Positions 19,916 to 32,999 are shown, numbered from the stretch's first letter. The stretch: DNA of 64,000 nucleotides from Guillardia theta CCMP2712 (GCF_000315625.1 NW_005434666.1:1119537-1183536); one strand, 5' to 3'. Notes: a model not told the origin generated them from the letters alone. A program made the numbers and translations.

Positions 19916-22900
19916 TCACTTGCTCCCTTCCTCGTCGCTAACCTCAACATCGTCGCCGCGCACCTGCCGACGCAACTTGACTGGGAAGCTTGTCGCTTGC
20001 AACGAACCTCGAGACTCTTCTGCATCGCGCGTTGAAGTATCTCCTCGACCGTGAGCCGTTCAACAACGTTGCTGCTCGAGCCCAGCAGCGAGTAAGGGAT
20101 TGACGAGGTGAGAATAGGTTCACCGGTCCTCTCTGCTGGACAGGAGCGGCCTGAAGCGCGGGATGAGAGGTCGTCTCTGCACTGACAGCCGGACTGTCTG
20201 TGATTGAGGTCAGAGAAGAAGCCAGGCAGTCATTCGCTTCACTCTCGAGGAGGCAGTTGATGATGTTTGACTCTCCGTTGCATCCGGTCTGCCTTTGACT
20301 GGCAGGTTCCTACAGAGCGAGTGAGCGTGAGGAGGGCAACAGCTGACCGACCGCTTGACGCAGTAAATCCTTAAAACCCGATCGTGATCGTGATCCAGTG
20401 CTGTCAGAGGCGCCGATGCTATGGCCGAAGACGGGCGATCTTTCTTGGGTTCTGATTCAACGGGAGGGAACTCTTCTTCATGCTTGATCCTCATGCTGGC
20501 AGCTTGACGAATACAGGTCAGTCGAGCCGACCAGGTTGCCCTTACCTGAGTACGGTCTTCGCTGTGAAAGGAGCGAGAGTCTTGTGCTTATCGAAGCTTT
20601 CTTTGCTGTCTTGTCTTTGCTCCAGATGCGACTCGTCGGTTTCCTGCCCAAGAAGAACATCTCCTTGCACTCCTGGTGAAGTTTGAGACCGCGAGCTTGA
20701 AGCTCCTCTCCTCACCGGGTCTGGCACGGCGTCTCGTCTGTATCCTCGGAGATATTCTTGTGGATATCTCAAGCGGGAATAGATGCGGATGGATTTGACG
20801 CAAGTAGAGTCCAACCTCCCATGTATGACTTGTGCTCCAACAAGCTCTCTGTGTGCAAGGTCGGCAAGTTTCGAGACTCTGTCACTTCACCTGTTCTCGC
20901 ACTTGACGGTGGCGATTTCAGTCTCCGTCTGGTCTGCCTGCGTCACCGTGAGCACCATGACCAGCTCCAAGTCATCATCTCACCGTTCCATACCAACAAG
21001 ACTCGCTTCTTGTTCCAGAGTTGAACGAGAAGGTGAACCTGACTGCAAAAATCCGTTTCTTTCCAATCAGAAACTCCATCTCTTGAACAAATCTTGAAAA
21101 CAACTCAGTCCTCTACAGGGGTTGGTATTCAGTGCTCACGCATCCGATGGAACGATGAGGAAGAAGAAGGATCCGTTCTTGGGCTTGAGCGTCCAGAACT
21201 GCATGTCTTCCAACTCAGACGCGCTGATGCCGTAGAGGAAGTGAATCTGAAGGAGGTCAGAAGAGCAGAGCATGTTCAAGCTCTACATTCTTGAGCGTAC
21301 GGTCGTGCCATCCGACTTGTATTCTCACAGCCTGCAGCCTGCGGTTTGAGGGGACAAGATACTTGTTGCCCTCGAGTTGTCTCAGATCAAATGGACTCGT
21401 CGTCGTTTCCTCATCACTCTCTACTTCTCCTGTTGTCGTTCTGAAAGCATCGCGAGTGACCGGAGGAGGAACGCTGACGACAGCAGCAAGCGAGTAGTCC
21501 GCCAGATCGTCGATCTTGTCCTGGGCTGTCATCAGTCGCAGGTTTGACCGCCAGCCGTTTACTCTGAGCTCATGGCGGGTGAGGGGGTCGATGTTGTGAT
21601 GCAAGACGGCACTGAGAGTCTCGGACTCAAAGAACTCCTGCTGACTCGTCAGACCGCGACCCTCGTCCCCATCCAGACCTTCACAAGGTTATGATCAGCC
21701 CCGCACTCGATCAGGATTCTTGAGCATTCTTCTTGCTTGCGCAGGATGCTCCACATGAGCGGAGTCGCTGCTACGTACTTGGTCTTGGCGCCGAATGCTA
21801 CAGCCAGTCAGACGATGATGGATGAGAGAAAGTCCATGTCAATTGCACTTACATTTCTCTGTAGCGAATGATCCTGTACTCGGAGGGATGAAGATCTGAA
21901 GCCATATCGTCAAGCATTCATTACTGCAGTGCATCTTCAGTTCACCGATGACTTTGCGTTTTCTGACATTAGCTTGCTGAACTTTCCAGCCTGACGAGAA
22001 ATCAAAACTCAGAAACGTGATGGTATCCATGATGTTTTGCGAGTGTAAAGAAGGAGCGACGGGCTCAAAAAGAAGGAGCGACGGGCTCAATGTATGTCCC
22101 TTACCTTGAGACAAGCCATGACTAGTCGCTGCCACAAGCGACGAACCTGAACAAGTACGTCAGGCTTGCTGAATAGAGGACGTTAGCTCCATAACGACCT
22201 TTCCAAACTCAAGGAGGTTGACGATTCGCATCTTTTGAGGGTCAAGGGCAGCTCCTTGCTTGATGAGCAAGACGACGATGTCTTGGTTGCCATGCATGGC
22301 TGCTGCTGTGAGCGGCGCAATGGCGTCAGAACTCATGCCATCGATGTCTGCCTGAGCCTGAACAAGACGCGCCGATAGCTCCCTGCTGATCGTCAGCTGC
22401 ACGTGGAATGACGATGGGGGTTCACAGGGAGTCGGCGAAGGCTGACAGGAGCATCGGGGTGACGATCGTGTCGAGATCCACCAGGAGAAACTTAGTCTTC
22501 GCGCTCGCTTCCTCCAGCCCAACCAGCTCGGGGTACTCCTCCTCGCAGCTCAGCCACCGCATTATCTCATGCGGGATGTTGGCGCGATGGTTGGGGTCGG
22601 CGCCCTGCTGGCTTGTCATGAAGGTTCATCAGCAGCCCAGCAAACCTGAGAGAGGAGGAAATTTGAAACTTGGAGGCTGCCGCAGTAGCAGGAGAGCAGC
22701 AGCGCGAGATCTTTGAGGGAGCGCAGCTGCTTGAGGCGCACGTTGGTCTTGCTTGCTGCTTCTTGCTCCTCGAAGCCTTCGAACAATGAGGAGGTGACCG
22801 GCAAGTCCCCGCGGATGCTGCCAGCGATGAGGGCGAGGGGGATGCCGCTTGCCTCTTGCTTCACGAGGAACTTGAGGCAGTCTGCGTGCCCTCCGATGGC

Positions 22901-25900
22901 TGCGAGAGCGAGGAGGGGAAGCTCATCGTGCTGGTTCCACTCCTCCTGCTCTGCTGGAAACGCACTGAAGATGAGCGACAAGCCCTGCAGCCACCCGTGT
23001 GTCGCCGCCATGCGCACAGCCATCCTGACATGCCCTCGCAGCTCAGCCTCTGCGTCTCTGCCTGTGATCTCGCTGCCCCAATCGCTCCCGCCTGCTCTAT
23101 TCTGCTCCCCAACCGCGAGCTTCTCGATGAGCGAAGAGACGAGAGCCTGCGATACTTTCGTCCACCCGCGAGCGACGCTGAAGGCAAGAAGGTCGCCATG
23201 CTGCTCTTCCACGCAAACAGGTGAGTCTGCCGACCAGCGGAGAACGACGTGAGGAGGATGAAACCTCTGCAGGAGCATCAGCGAAGAGAGAGCAGCAAGC
23301 TAGATCACCTGCACAAGATGCTCGCAGACTTGCTGTTGCAGATTCATCGCTGCCACCGCGACCGGCTTAAAAGCTTCTCATTAGCGTGTTCGTCTTCTCG
23401 CATGTTTGGGCTCACCTCATTTCCATTCTCATCGGCCACGGAAAAAGCTCCGAGCTCCGTCAGTCTTTCAACGACAGGTAGCCAACCAAGCTGAGCAGCA
23501 AGGTGAAGCATGGTCCTGCCCTCTCCCACCTCCAGCCCCAGCTCCAGTTTAAGAGGAGGAGAGGTTCGGAATATGAGAAAGAAGGATTTCACGTATTCGT
23601 GAGCTTCATGCGTCGAGAGAGATTTCGAGCAGGAAGTTTGCAAATCAGTGAAGATTTTGAGGAGAGCGAGGAGTTGGCGAGAGAAGGCGGAGGAAGAGAC
23701 GCAATCCTTTCGCCCTTGAAGTTTCAGAAGAACTTCCACACTGGACCAACGTTGCAAGGAGATGGCTTCATGGCAGACGTCACTGATCAGGTCCCAAGTC
23801 TCTTTCTCATTGTCGGCAAACAGCAGGAGAAGCCAAAGCAGGGTTGAGCTGAACGGGATTGCTTCCATCAGCAACGATCGAACTTGATTTTGATCAAACA
23901 ACCGCCCGACGTGCCTGCTGATGGCGAAGTCACGCGAACCATCTTCAGCTTGTTCTCTTCTTTCCGCTTCAGACTTATTTCTGTCTATCTCTCCTGCCTT
24001 TGTTTCTTCAAGGTCCTCAACAGCAAGAGGAACGAGGGAGTCCAGACAGTGGTTGCTCGCAGGCTGCAAGTTTTCCCGTCCCTCCTGCCTCTCGTCAGTC
24101 ATCAATAGCTTCTGTTTCTCCTGCTCCTTGACAGCTGCGAGCTTGACCGTGTAAATGTCTTCAGGACCCGGAGGACCGAGACGAGATGCAGACAGGATGT
24201 GAAAGAGGAAGACGAGGGAGGAGGAGGATGCGCTTCGGATCGCCTCCAGCATCGCAGGATGAAGGAGTGAAACCTCGCGCAAGTCTGGCATGAAGCTCAC
24301 AAGCAGCTGCAGGCAGTCAATACTGTCACTCCTTGCTGCCATTCGCAGCGCCTGCCTTCCGTTTCGCGCGTCCTGCAGTCTTGAAGAACTTTGTGGATGA
24401 CTGAGGAGCATGCGGAGTTGCTGGTGGTGTCGCTGAAGGCATGCAAAGGAGACAGGAGGAAGGTCTTCCGCTGCCGCTGCCTCTTCCGGCCCCCGTTCCC
24501 ACACCAAGTCGAATCTCAAGCTCTCATCGTGCACGAGGACGAGAAAGTTGTCAATGTTTCCACCTTGCATGGCCAAGCAGAGAGGGTGGAGTCGGGCGGC
24601 AGGATCGTCACCTTGGATCTCCAGCCCGGCGAGAGCTTCGCGCACACTCAAGTTCGGGTCGCCTGCATGGCGGAGGATCATGGAGAGGAGAGTCGCTTGC
24701 TCTGTCTTCACGGCGTATGTAAGGGGAGTTTCCCATTGCCCGTCAATCATGAGCGGAGCGTTGGGGTGTATGCCATGAGCAAGCAGCATCTCGCTCAGAG
24801 CTAGAGTCATCTCTCCGCTGCTGCACATGCCTGCTACTGTGCTCCAAGCAGAGTTTCCCTCCTCCTTGTTGACATGGTTGGGATCAGCCTTGGCATTCAA
24901 CAAGCAGCTCGCTAGCTCCAGCCTCCCGCTTCGCAGGACGTGAGTGAGAGGCGACGCACCGCTCGAATCCCTGTCGTTGACATCAGCACGAAGGCTCAGA
25001 AGCATCTCCATGCAGCTGAGCGCGTCTGGATCGTCAAGCAGGCTGGCGAGGACGAGCTGAGAGCTTGTGACAAGCGACTTTGCCGTCTCCACGTCTGTCA
25101 AAGGGTAGGATGAGTGTACGGAGAACTGGACTCGAGCAGTATGCGTGGCGGCTGTCCGGATAGTTTTAGAGGGGGCGAGGCTGAACTGCTTGTCGATCAG
25201 CTGCTTAGGGTATCGTTGCGTGTCTATAAGCGGAAGCCGGACTTCACAGAGCAGCTCGTCGTGCCCAGACCGATCCCACCGGTAAAGCTGAAAGACAAGC
25301 TCGTCCTTTGTTGAAGACGACACTTCGAACTCACAAGAGTCCGTCCATTCCGGGCACAAGGAGTTGCGCATGACCCTCGTCTGCAAGCAACGTGAGCATT
25401 CACTCCACTCAAGCCGTCACAAACCTGATGTATCCCCTCGCCGACAGAGATCTTAGCAAGGACATCAGCAGTCCCTCTCGAGTTCATTTGCGGGAGGTCC
25501 AGTGCACGCATGTTAGAGACGGTTAGACTCCAAGAGGTGAAAGTTTCCGTTGGCCTGCTGCTGTCGGCACTCTTGTCAGTCAGCATCTTCACTCGTTGTA
25601 TCAGCATCAGCGCCATTTGCCCCTGCCCCTCTCTCAGGGCGATCTCTATCGCTCCTCGTCCAGATCGATCTTGAACGTCCAGTCTCGCCCCATGATCCAG
25701 CAGCTTTCCAAGACAAACGATTGCAGACCCATGTTTCGAAGCGTTCTTGGTTGCATTCTCGATGCAAAGAATAAGCGGAGAAAGGCCGCAGGCGTCCTCT
25801 ACATTGACTTCCATCCTTTTGTTTTCTAACAGGATCTCTACTACTCCCCATTGACCTTCTTTGATCGCCGCGGTGAGAGGATAGACTCCGTCTTGGTCGC

Positions 25901-26072
25901 ACTTAGAAGGGTCTGTGACCTCCATCAGTCTGCAGACCTCTGCAGCAGCTCCGCTTGCACATGCCAGGACGAGGCTGTGATCGCAATGATGTGCTGAACT
26001 TTTTTTGACGAAGAACTTGTTTTTAGACAGCGTAATCATAGAGACATATCCTTTTAGCTTTCCTTGTGCCAT
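19916..26072 (-). CDS. Giant ankyrin-repeat protein with C2 domain and C-terminal UIM-like helix
   Basis: ATG at 26072. The N-terminal 170 residues hold ankyrin repeats (GVYPLTAAIKEGQWGVVEIL, DRSGRGAIEIALREGQGQMA), followed by a C2 domain (SWSLTVSNMRALDLP, TRVMRNSLCPEWTDSCEFEV, ELLCEVRLPL) across the intron at 25387-25430. A very long second ankyrin array follows (25386 to about 23380), e.g. DRDSSGASPLTHVLRSGRLE and GRTMLHLAAQLGWLPVVERL. In-phase introns link it to further ankyrin exons at 23278-22680, 22600-22440, 22400-22160 and 21780-21650. A conserved but unnamed region follows (21604-21257, 21230-21130, about 20830-20720), and the end is a UIM-like helix, TVEEILQRAMQKSLE, before an acidic tail and TGA at 19916-19918. 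Ankyrin plus a late domain plus UIM recalls ANKRD13-type ubiquitin-binding adaptors at membranes. The gene may really be two neighbours; I found no internal start that demands this. Exon borders between 22150 and 20050 are approximate. Confidence 0.7.
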
Positions 26073-27079
26073 TGTTGTTTTCCTTTTAGTCTGATCAAGG
26101 CTTTGCAGTACCTCGGTCACGTCCAGATGTCGCGCTCATCATCATCATCAATGAACATCATCATCATCATCCGATTGTTTTGGATCTTGTCAACCGAATC
26201 ATTTTGTTTTTTTTGGAGCTGATCAATTCGCTGCCGGCCACTACCGTAGTACCGTACTCGGCGGCGCCGGCCGGGCCCGGCGCCGCGGCCCCCCGGCCTG
26301 GCGCGCTCGGCGGGCCACTGGCAGGGCCGGGCCGCACTGACCGGTGTATTGCCATGGCGTACTACGGTAACTTCTTCCCGGAACTCGGAATGTTGAGGCA
26401 CTGCACTGCCGCGAAGTTGACTGATCGGATGGCAGAGCACTGCGGCAAGCCTCACCTCAGGTCATGTCAAGCAGTCGATATGATACGATGAAGGCACGAC
26501 TGAGACCACCGTACCTCTCGCCTCAGCAGGTCAGGTTGCAGAGACAAAAGGGAAAGGAGAATGAGGTGAAGGGTCTCTGTGAGACTGCAATCTCTTGTCA
26601 CCTCTGCTATAGATACTTCATCACTGTGTACTTCGTGTGAGGAGAGAGTTCCACTGGACTCCGGGACTCGGACTGAAGTCTCGATATTCAACCGTGCTGA
26701 GTCCGAGTTGGAAGTTGCAACCGTTACAATTATTTTGCCTCGAACGCAACGGTCTTTCTCCTTCAAACGACACTGGATCGCCGTAGGTTGTAGACTACTA
26801 TTATATTGCCAATAATAAATTAGTTCATAAAAATTATTTTAATTTCATATTTTCTTCATAGTTTTCAAAACATCATATGTATATTGAAATATGAAAATTT
26901 TTTTCAGGAGAGTTTCAATTTTAAAAATACATAAGCCTTTACAACTACCCTACCCGAGTCCTCCCCAACGATTTCTGAGTACCCCTGTTTCTGTGAATGA
27001 AATTCCATCTTTCCATAGGGTACTTCGGCTTACCGCTACCCCTCGGCGCCTACTACCCTCTTGCCCTCTCTCTAGGGGA
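26073..27079. promoter_or_regulatory. Divergent region with (ATC)n and GC-rich block
   Basis: Contains tcatcatcatcatcaatgaa and a second ATC run (26137-26172), then a very GC-rich tract at 26258-26340 (ccggccgggcccggcgccgc, ending gccgcactgaccggtg), then AT-rich sequence (26800-26940) in front of the GH13 gene. The open frame at 26180-26491 on the plus strand crosses the GC tract and looks spurious. Confidence 0.4.
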
Positions 27080-29342
27080 ATGGCGGCTTCCGTCAGCGCT
27101 TGTGGCGCTGCCTCCCCATACACACGTGGTTACGTTCGTCAGCTGATGCTGTTGCTATGCGCTTCTCTTCTCTCTTTAGCTTCATGCTCAGCCTCTCTTT
27201 CGTTGCCATCCTTCAAGCCCATGAAACTGAGAAAGGATCCGGAGGAGTTGCACATCAAAGCTGGGAACATGGTGTTCAAGTCCACACGAGTTGACGTCCA
27301 ACGACTGAGAGGAGGGGGAGCAGCACAGGGAGCTCTCCCAAAGTACCCTTCGAATAGAGCGCTCAAGCAAGATGAGGTGACGATCTAGCTGCTGTTATCA
27401 ATCGCATTCTGATTTGCATTATAGTATGCGCCCCCATTTGGTACCTTGCTGAGGAGCAGGAGCGGCGCTTTCTTTTCGCCTACCCCTACACCGGAATGGT
27501 TTGAGAATGGCATTGTCTATCAGATCTATCCCCTTGGCTCTCCAGGAGAGGATGGCAAGGGCGGAGGATTCTTTGGCGAGGTGAAATAATTCGAAAATGA
27601 AGTGGGATGGAGTGAACGTGTGTAGGTCCCGGCAGAAAACGATCTCACGTCTCCACCGAAGAAGCGAGTAAGAAGATTGTTATGATACCTTTGAGCTGTT
27701 ATTGTTGACCAGCGTTCCCTCCGCAGCTTCTAGAGCTCCGACAGTGGTATGATCACCTCGAAACCTTGGGCGTCACTGCGATTTACTTCTCCCCGATTTT
27801 CGAGTCTGAAACTCACGGGTACGACACTGTCGACTACTATCAGATTGACAGAAGAGTTGGCGATATCGAAACATTCCGTACGATTGTCAAAGAGCTGCAG
27901 AAACGTGGTATCAAGGTGATCCTGGATGGAGTTTTCAACCACACCGGCAGGAAGTTCTTTGCGTTTAAAGATCTCTTGAAGCATGGTGCAGATTGGATGA
28001 AAAGTCCTTACAAAGAGTGGTACTTTATTTCCGAAGGAAACAGCACTTACGGTGATCCTTTCTCGTACCGTTCTTGGGAGGGGCACGAGGAGCTTCCTGA
28101 GCTCAACGTGGAAAACTCAGAGGTGAAGTCATCTGCTTAATATGCAACTTTGTTGAAACATTTGTTCTGTTCTTGTTTGTGTTGCGTAGGTTCGAGATTA
28201 CCTCTTTGAAGTCGGAAAGTTTTGGCTCGGTGAGGTTGGGATTGATGGATGGCGACTAGATGTCGCTCATGAACTTCCTCCTTCATTCTGGAGAGATTTC
28301 CGTTCCGCTTGCACTGAAGCTAACCCTGAGCACGTTCTATTGGGTGAAGTAATACACGGTGATTACAACACATGGGTGGGCCCTGCCAAGGGTCTGCTGC
28401 ACTCGGGGACGAACTACCAGCTTTCCAAGGCGCTTTGGTCGTCGCTGAAGGATCACAACTTCTGGGAAATTGATTCCGCCTTCAGCCGAGATAGGATGCT
28501 GTACCGCGAGATGTCTCTGGTGAACTTTCTGTCAAATCACGACGTTGCTCGGGTTGCCACACAATTGGAGAACGAGCCTCAGTTGCTTCCTCTCGCTTAT
28601 TTCCTTCTCATGACCGTCAGAGGCATCCCCTGCATCTACTATGGCGACGAATGTGGTGTAAAAGGCAGGAAGGAGGATGGTGCGAGCTAATTCTGTGCAG
28701 TCGATCCCCTCACTCCTCCTTTGCAGGAGATGCAGCATTGCGTATGGCGATGGTGAAGCCTGATGATGAATGGCCAGCTGGAGGTCGAGAACTCTTCAAT
28801 GGCATCGCCCATCTGGTGCAGTTTCGTAACAAGGTCAGACACTAGCTTGTTGCATATGGCACTTGACGATAGACATGCAGCATGAGGCGTTGAAGACCGG
28901 ATCGCTCCAAACTCTCTTTCACTCCAACAATGAGGTAGATCGTGACTTGTGAGATTGACGTTGAAGTCGTGGCAGCTCTTGTTCGCAAGGATTTCCGACA
29001 CAACGGGAGAGGCAAGCCACATGCTTCTCATTGACTTGCTGCTTACACAACTGCCAGGTCCTCTTAGTCGCAGTGAACTCTTCTCCCGAGCATGTTCATC
29101 CTGAGGTTTCTCTCGGCGTACTCAGCAAACCTCCTGGAACTCCCATCAAGGTGAAATCACATGCAGTGTGAGGATGGAGGCAGGCTTTAATTTCGTTTCA
29201 GTGTCTCTGGGGCGATGGGGCAGATGCTGGAGCCATCAACGAAGAGTACAAGGCTCGAATCCACATCCCACCCTACACTGGGCGCGTGTTTACTTTGACT
29301 CCTGAGCCAATGCCGGCTGAGACCCAGACAACAGAAACCTGA
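27080..29342 (+). CDS. GH13 alpha-amylase-family enzyme with signal peptide and plastid-type leader
   Basis: Nine exons join in phase: 27080-27376, 27425-27580, 27626-27667, 27727-28122, 28190-28679, 28727-28833, 28881-28934, 29058-29150, 29202-29342 (591 residues). All four GH13 regions are seen: DGVFNHTG (near 232), GIDGWRLDVAHE with the nucleophile Asp (near 318), LLGEVIHGD with the acid/base Glu (near 350) and FLSNHDVAR (near 412). It should hydrolyse or transglycosylate alpha-1,4-glucans. Region II and the NTYQL/NFWEIDSAF part are closer to neopullulanase or maltogenic-type enzymes than to plant alpha-amylase, which is an impression only. The N-terminus has a hydrophobic signal (QLMLLLCASLLSLASCSASL), then SFKPMKLRK and a stretch ending RLRGGG, typical of bipartite leaders in algae with complex plastids. 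In cryptophytes starch lies in the periplastid space, so stroma or periplastid space is the expected site. Confidence 0.92.
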
Positions 29343-29607
29343 TGATTAAGTGTGGAATTATTAATGAATCCAAGGGGTAGCGCAGTCGGCATTCCGTTTT
29401 AGCGCATTAGATCCGCAGGTTTCAGTTTGAGTTGTTGATGACAGCAAAAGTAGTGGATGTCAAATATGCATGAGATTCCAGTCCCTCTCTCTCCATCTCA
29501 TAAATTACCCTCAGAGGGAGCATGCATATATTCCCACGTTCTTACCAATTTTGTGAACAAAATATTCACTTCTCGACAATATTTCAACAAAGTAGAAGGT
29601 GCCGTCT

Positions 29608-31420
29608 TCATGACTTCCTAAAACAAGCTCTCCTCGCCGCAGACACAATGTTGTCAGCCTGCCAAAAAGATACATTTTTTACACTGCGAGCCATATCGAA
29701 ATATCTACCTGGGGGATCGCAGCATCTTCAAGATTCTTTGCGTATGGCATGGGGACATCAGCACCAGCCACTCTCTCCTACATTCATCCAAAGTCTATGA
29801 GCCGGACTCAAGGTTCAGTCAGAGCGTTACCATGGGCGCATCTAGGTAGTCGAAGGCATAAGATTCCATGATAGATGCTGCAATCTCAGATCCAACCCCA
29901 TACATGTGCCATCCCTGGTTGCATTCCTATGAGTTTGCATAAACATTCAAACGAGATTTCTTACATCTTCGACAGTCACCAGCCTGTTTGTCTTCACAAC
30001 CGAATCCGCGATGGTCTTTACGTCAAGGGGCCTGATGCTGATCAAAACATTACCGGATGGGCAGTTGGAAGTTAATCCCAGACCTTCTCAGATTGATCAC
30101 TTCGGCACTGATGCCCTCTTGAGCGAGTTTCTCTGCCGCCTCAAGAGCCATTTGAACCATCCGAGAGAACGCGACAATGGTCACATCCTTGCCTTGCCTC
30201 ATAATCTTTGCCTTTCCAATAGGAATCACAAAGTCTGGACTTTGCGCCTGCAGATTGCGAAATCAAATGCATGCTGTTGACATCGTTCAAGTCACCTCAT
30301 CAGAAAGCTGAAATGTACTGCCATACAGCAACTCATTCTCTAGAACTACAACCTGAAGAAACCAGCTTCAGCAACAATTATTGCTCTAACGAGCATGTCA
30401 CCGGGTTCGGGTCACGGATTGCAGCCTTCAGGAGCCCACGTGCATCCTCACTATCAAAGGGAGAGACCACCTGTTATTTTAAATGAGATGTTCTTTTCAC
30501 CGCTGCTTACATTCGTCACCTTCAAACCAGGACAATGTCCGTACCATGACGCAAAGCACTGAGAATGCTGAGCGGCCACACCGGCAGCTGGTCCATTTGG
30601 CCCACGGAAAACAATAGGGCAAGGAATATCTCCAGCAGACATGTAGTTAATCTTGGCTGCACTATTGATGATGTGATCGATTGCTTGCATTGAAAAGTTG
30701 AAGGTCATGAACTCGACAATGGGTTTGAGACCTCCCATGCTTGCGCCAACACCCATGCCAGTGAAACCTGATGGCATCTTGATCAGGAACCATTTAACAC
30801 GAAGATAAGTATCACCAATTTCTGTAATGGGTGTGTCAATCACTCTCTCAGGACCGTACTTCTGAATCAAGCCACGAGTGACCTTGTAAGCTCTGCATGC
30901 AATTTTCACTAGTCCAAAGCACACCTCCAGCTCTCACCCTTGGTAGTCACCGACTTCTTCGCCCATCACAAAAACAGTAGGATCTCTAGCCATCTCCTCG
31001 TCCTGAAATCATTCAAAGAGAATGTGAGAAAAAACCTCTGTAATTGATTTTTTTCTCACACAAAAGAGTGACACAAGCATTCATTGATTAGCAACATCAT
31101 TATAAGAGCATTATGATCAACACAGCGAAGTATAATATGAAAATTGAAAATCATAGAAGTATGAATGTTTTTCATTTTTATCGTTATCGAACACCATTCT
31201 TGTACAGGAAGAAAGGCTATCCTTCTCACTTTCGGAATCAAAACCCTCAACCCCCCTCCATTTGATCAAGCACCAACAGGCACTAGGGAGCGGAACTTAC
31301 CATAGCCGAGTTGAGGGCATCTCTGACTGTCATGTCCTTGGCTGCCATCACTCGGCTGGTCGTGTGGAACGTCCGCACGCATCGTTGTGGATGCAGCAGG
31401 CGCCTCAGCATCGCCTGCAT
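29608..31420 (-). CDS. PDHB: Pyruvate dehydrogenase E1 component, beta subunit, mitochondrial
   Basis: Eleven exons join in phase: 31420-31301, 31002-30938, 30892-30816, 30767-30520, 30470-30402, 30352-30296, 30247-30084, 30037-29965, 29914-29831, 29777-29709, 29658-29608. The total is 358 residues, the usual length of PDHB. The N-terminus [20 protein letters not shown] is an Arg-rich mitochondrial presequence. Family motifs: [126 protein letters not shown] and [13 protein letters not shown]. With E1 alpha it forms the thiamine-diphosphate enzyme that decarboxylates pyruvate in the matrix. A longer frame begins upstream (to 31564), but it has no ATG and runs against the presequence pattern. 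Confidence 0.96.
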
Positions 31421-32296
31421 AGCGCCCGCGGGTATTGAAATCTGTAGAAAGGTGGGTCTGTTCTCCAGTAGCGGAATGTAGGTAGGGTCTTCAAGATTTG
31501 ATGGGGTGCTTGAGGGTGGTGAAGGCACGGTCCTAGCTACTGATAGGACTTCATGCTGTACCACGCTATATCAAATTTCCAATGTCAGTCTGGGTGTAGG
31601 GCAATCCTTTTATCAGAATACTTTTGGGGGTAGGGGTACTTTTTGAACCGGTACACAAGAGTGAAATTTCTCAAATAGAGGGTGGGGGTAGGGGCTTGAG
31701 ACGCAGAGGAGTTCGCCTTCCCAACATACAGGGCTGCAAGGGGTTGAGTAGTCGAAAACTCAACTAGGTTTCCCTGAATTTTAATAAATAAAGATAAATA
31801 ATTGAATAATATTGTTACATTTGGACGATTTCTTGAACTGTTCTAATTCCTTTCCCCATGTCCCCATCACAAGACGCATGGACAAGAGCCCCCCACCCCC
31901 CACCCACCTTAAACTGCTCTACCCCCAGAATCCCTTCAAAATACCCCGGTTCAAAACGTATATTTCAATGCAAGCCACTTCTATTTCAAGTACCCCTACC
32001 CACACAAACGAAGAATAAACACCAGACCACCACGCTACCCCCACGCTGCCCAAATCAACAGCCTGACAACTTAAAATCCATTCGGGGACCCTTTCTAGTG
32101 GGTCCGGTGAACTACTGAACCCAACCAAACTAAAACTCAAACCTAAACCCGGGCCCAGCCTAACTAAGCCGCACTGACTGAGGGGCCGTCGAAGTCCGAA
32201 CAGGGCCGGCCGCCGAGGACAAACTTTTAACTTCTCAAACCTTGTACTATTTTTATAATGAATCACTTGAAGTATCCAGGCCTCCAAAACGAGTCT
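31421..32296. promoter_or_regulatory. Intergenic region with GGGGTAGGGG motifs and GC-rich block
   Basis: Upstream of PDHB. Carries gggggtaggggtacttttt (31626) and gggggtaggggcttgag (31684), a C-rich tract (31888-31912), gtacccctaccc (31990), and a block with cccgggcccagcc and gccgcactgactgaggggcc (32140-32190). No gene is supported here. Confidence 0.4.
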
Positions 32297-32999
32297 TCAC
32301 AAGAACTCCAGCATTGTTCGCAGATCGATACTGTGAGAGTTGTCATACCTGCCATGCTCCACATCAACGACGAACCATGAAATCTATTGCGTTCTCACTG
32401 GTCTGGGGAAAAAATGCCAACAATTTCATTGAAGCAGAGCGACGATCTCCGATCGAAAGGATGGCTGGAAGAAAAGAATTAAGAGAGCTTAAACTTATTG
32501 AAGGATACCTGTTGTCTTCTGGTGAAGCAATGAACCGCGGGAGGACGAAAACGAGGTCTTCCTGATGATGAGCAGCAAGAATGTCTCGGATGGTGCTTGG
32601 GTTTTCATTCTTCATGGAACAACATCAGTTGGTTCAACCGCATTGTCATGGAGTTCACCCGGGTCAAGTAGTACAGAACGAAAGAATAATTGTGCGCCCT
32701 CACTTTGCGCAGATCGTTGTCGGGATCATTCGAGAGCATCTGTTGACGAAATTGAGTTCGTAACCAAATACCGTGCAAATTCGACTTGTCTCATGGCGTA
32801 AAAAATCACTTGAAATCGTCTCATGATCGATTTGTCCGAACACATCGTGCAAATCTGCGATGTCAACTCCATTTTTTTGTCAAACTGGCATGTAAAAATC
32901 AGAGAGCATCTCCGACGCTCACAGTACTTTACAGGTTGTCCTTGCACAATGCTCTCTGTCTTCAGCTCTATCAAAATATTGCAAACTTCAAACATGATG
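32297..32999 (-). CDS. Probable small multi-exon gene, unrecognised
   Basis: Four exons join in phase: one ending at 32812 or nearby, then 32792-about 32700 (MLSNDPDNDLRK), about 32616-32506 (NENPSTIRDILAAHHQEDLV to SPEDNR), about 32476-32390 (HPFDRRSSLCFNEIVGIFSP) and 32350-32297 (YDNSHSIDLRTMLEFL, then TGA). Introns are 30-85 bases with GT and AG ends. I recognise no family. The 5' end is uncertain: a Cys-containing frame at 32995-32830 could be the first coding part, and a competing minus-strand frame (GVDIADLHDVFGQI) overlaps it, so the exact exon use needs transcripts. Confidence 0.4.

Noticed and set aside
26180-26491. A 103-codon plus-strand frame across the GC-rich block.
   Set aside because: Ala/Gly/Pro bias comes from the GC tract; no splice or domain support.
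29375-29440. tRNA-like stretch (ggggtagcgcagtcggc, later gcgcattagatccgcaggtt).
   Set aside because: The D-arm and anticodon-arm words look right, but the T-arm word (ggttcgaatcc type) is missing and no cloverleaf closes. At best a decayed tRNA or SINE fragment.
31421-31564. N-terminal extension of PDHB to a GTG codon.
   Set aside because: No ATG; the inner ATG at 31420 starts a typical mitochondrial presequence and gives the usual protein length.
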